A DNA stretch of 59,836 nucleotides from Thermodesulfobacteriales bacterium (GTDB lineage Bacteria; Desulfobacterota; Thermodesulfobacteria; Thermodesulfobacteriales; Thermodesulfatatoraceae): assembly GCA_026988575.1 (NCBI GenBank), contig JALSKZ010000030.1:1-59836 (forward strand). Reading direction: 5' to 3'. Every line of letters begins with the position of its first letter. Position 1 is the first letter of the stretch. Below are positions 59,774 through 59,836 of this stretch, piece by piece. The notes beneath the pieces are model-generated. The model did no database searches. It worked only from the letters and a program-made list of their open reading frames with translations, and had not been told where the DNA came from. The position numbers were made by a program, and so were the translations under genes.

Positions 59774-59836
59774 GCGCCCGGCTGGTGGGGGTTTCTTCCT
59801 TAAGAAAATCCTGGGGCTTACCCTGGAAAAGGAGCC
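59742..59836 (-). CDS. C-terminal end of a probable UvrA-type ATPase, truncated by the window edge
   Basis: The minus strand is open from the right edge to a TAA at 59744-59742 and gives 30 residues beginning LLFQGKPQDFLKEETPTS and ending KHYLGSGRL. This resembles the end of excinuclease ABC subunit A (G-x-P-E/Q ... S-x-T ... L-x-x-YL), and has proper codon structure. Too short for certainty; another ABC ATPase is possible. Confidence 0.45.
   Translation of the reverse strand, partial: LLFQGKPQDFLKEETPTSRALKHYLGSGRL

Overview
This window looks like chromosome from a Gram-negative, anaerobic, probably thermophilic sulfur-metabolising bacterium, most likely of the Thermodesulfobacteriota (Thermodesulfobacteria or a deep deltaproteobacterium-like relative). 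The reasons are a molybdopterin polysulfide/thiosulfate-reductase-type operon, a small assimilatory-type sulfite reductase under an Rrf2 regulator, a rubredoxin, a DUF505 protein, a TreT/DUF5752 trehalose locus, and a corrinoid-activator-like ASKHA protein. The lineage is inferred from gene content only. Both edges cut genes. I see no rRNA, tRNA or CRISPR array.

Layout. 1-2140: molybdopterin enzyme (5' truncated) and its four-cluster ferredoxin subunit. 2418-4600: rubredoxin and aspS. 4640-10155: an osmoadaptation block with a bifunctional trehalose-phosphate synthase/phosphatase, a DUF5752 protein, TreT and NhaA. 10132-13206 (minus): pdxA, a radical SAM protein and a DAHP synthase. 13316-21286 (minus): a lipid-linked D-arabinose pathway (DprE2-like, DprE1-like and DPPR-synthase-like proteins), two large membrane proteins of glycosyltransferase-C type, and two type IV pilins. 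21580-24518: pilR-pilS, divergent from pilA and sharing a regulatory region with a clear sigma-54 promoter. Together these suggest a regulated, glycosylated (possibly arabinosylated) pilus.

24798-39632 is the division and cell wall (dcw) cluster: mraZ, rsmH, ftsL, ftsI-like, murE, murF, mraY, murD, murG, murC, murB, ftsQ, ftsA, ftsZ. It has two anomalies. The FtsI-like protein has an open frame but lacks all three transpeptidase active-site motifs, and ftsW is absent between murD and murG. I regard this as the most interesting signal in the window.

39681-40809 (minus): Rrf2 regulator and sulfite reductase. 41011-44681: rhomboid protease, ClpP-class membrane protease and DUF505 protein. 44827-49772: ASKHA activator-like protein, TIGR01777 epimerase-like protein and a two-domain radical SAM/DUF2344 protein. 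49806-52411 (minus): amtB-glnK behind a near-consensus sigma-54 promoter, followed by an outer-membrane beta-barrel protein. 52604-57057: MarC, a second DAHP synthase, a glutamine amidotransferase, rsmA and tsaD. 57186-59836: an LPP20-like secreted protein, a decayed IS5-type insertion sequence related to a 129-bp MITE-like element at 17835, a PAP2 phosphatase, and the C-terminal end of a probable UvrA-type protein.
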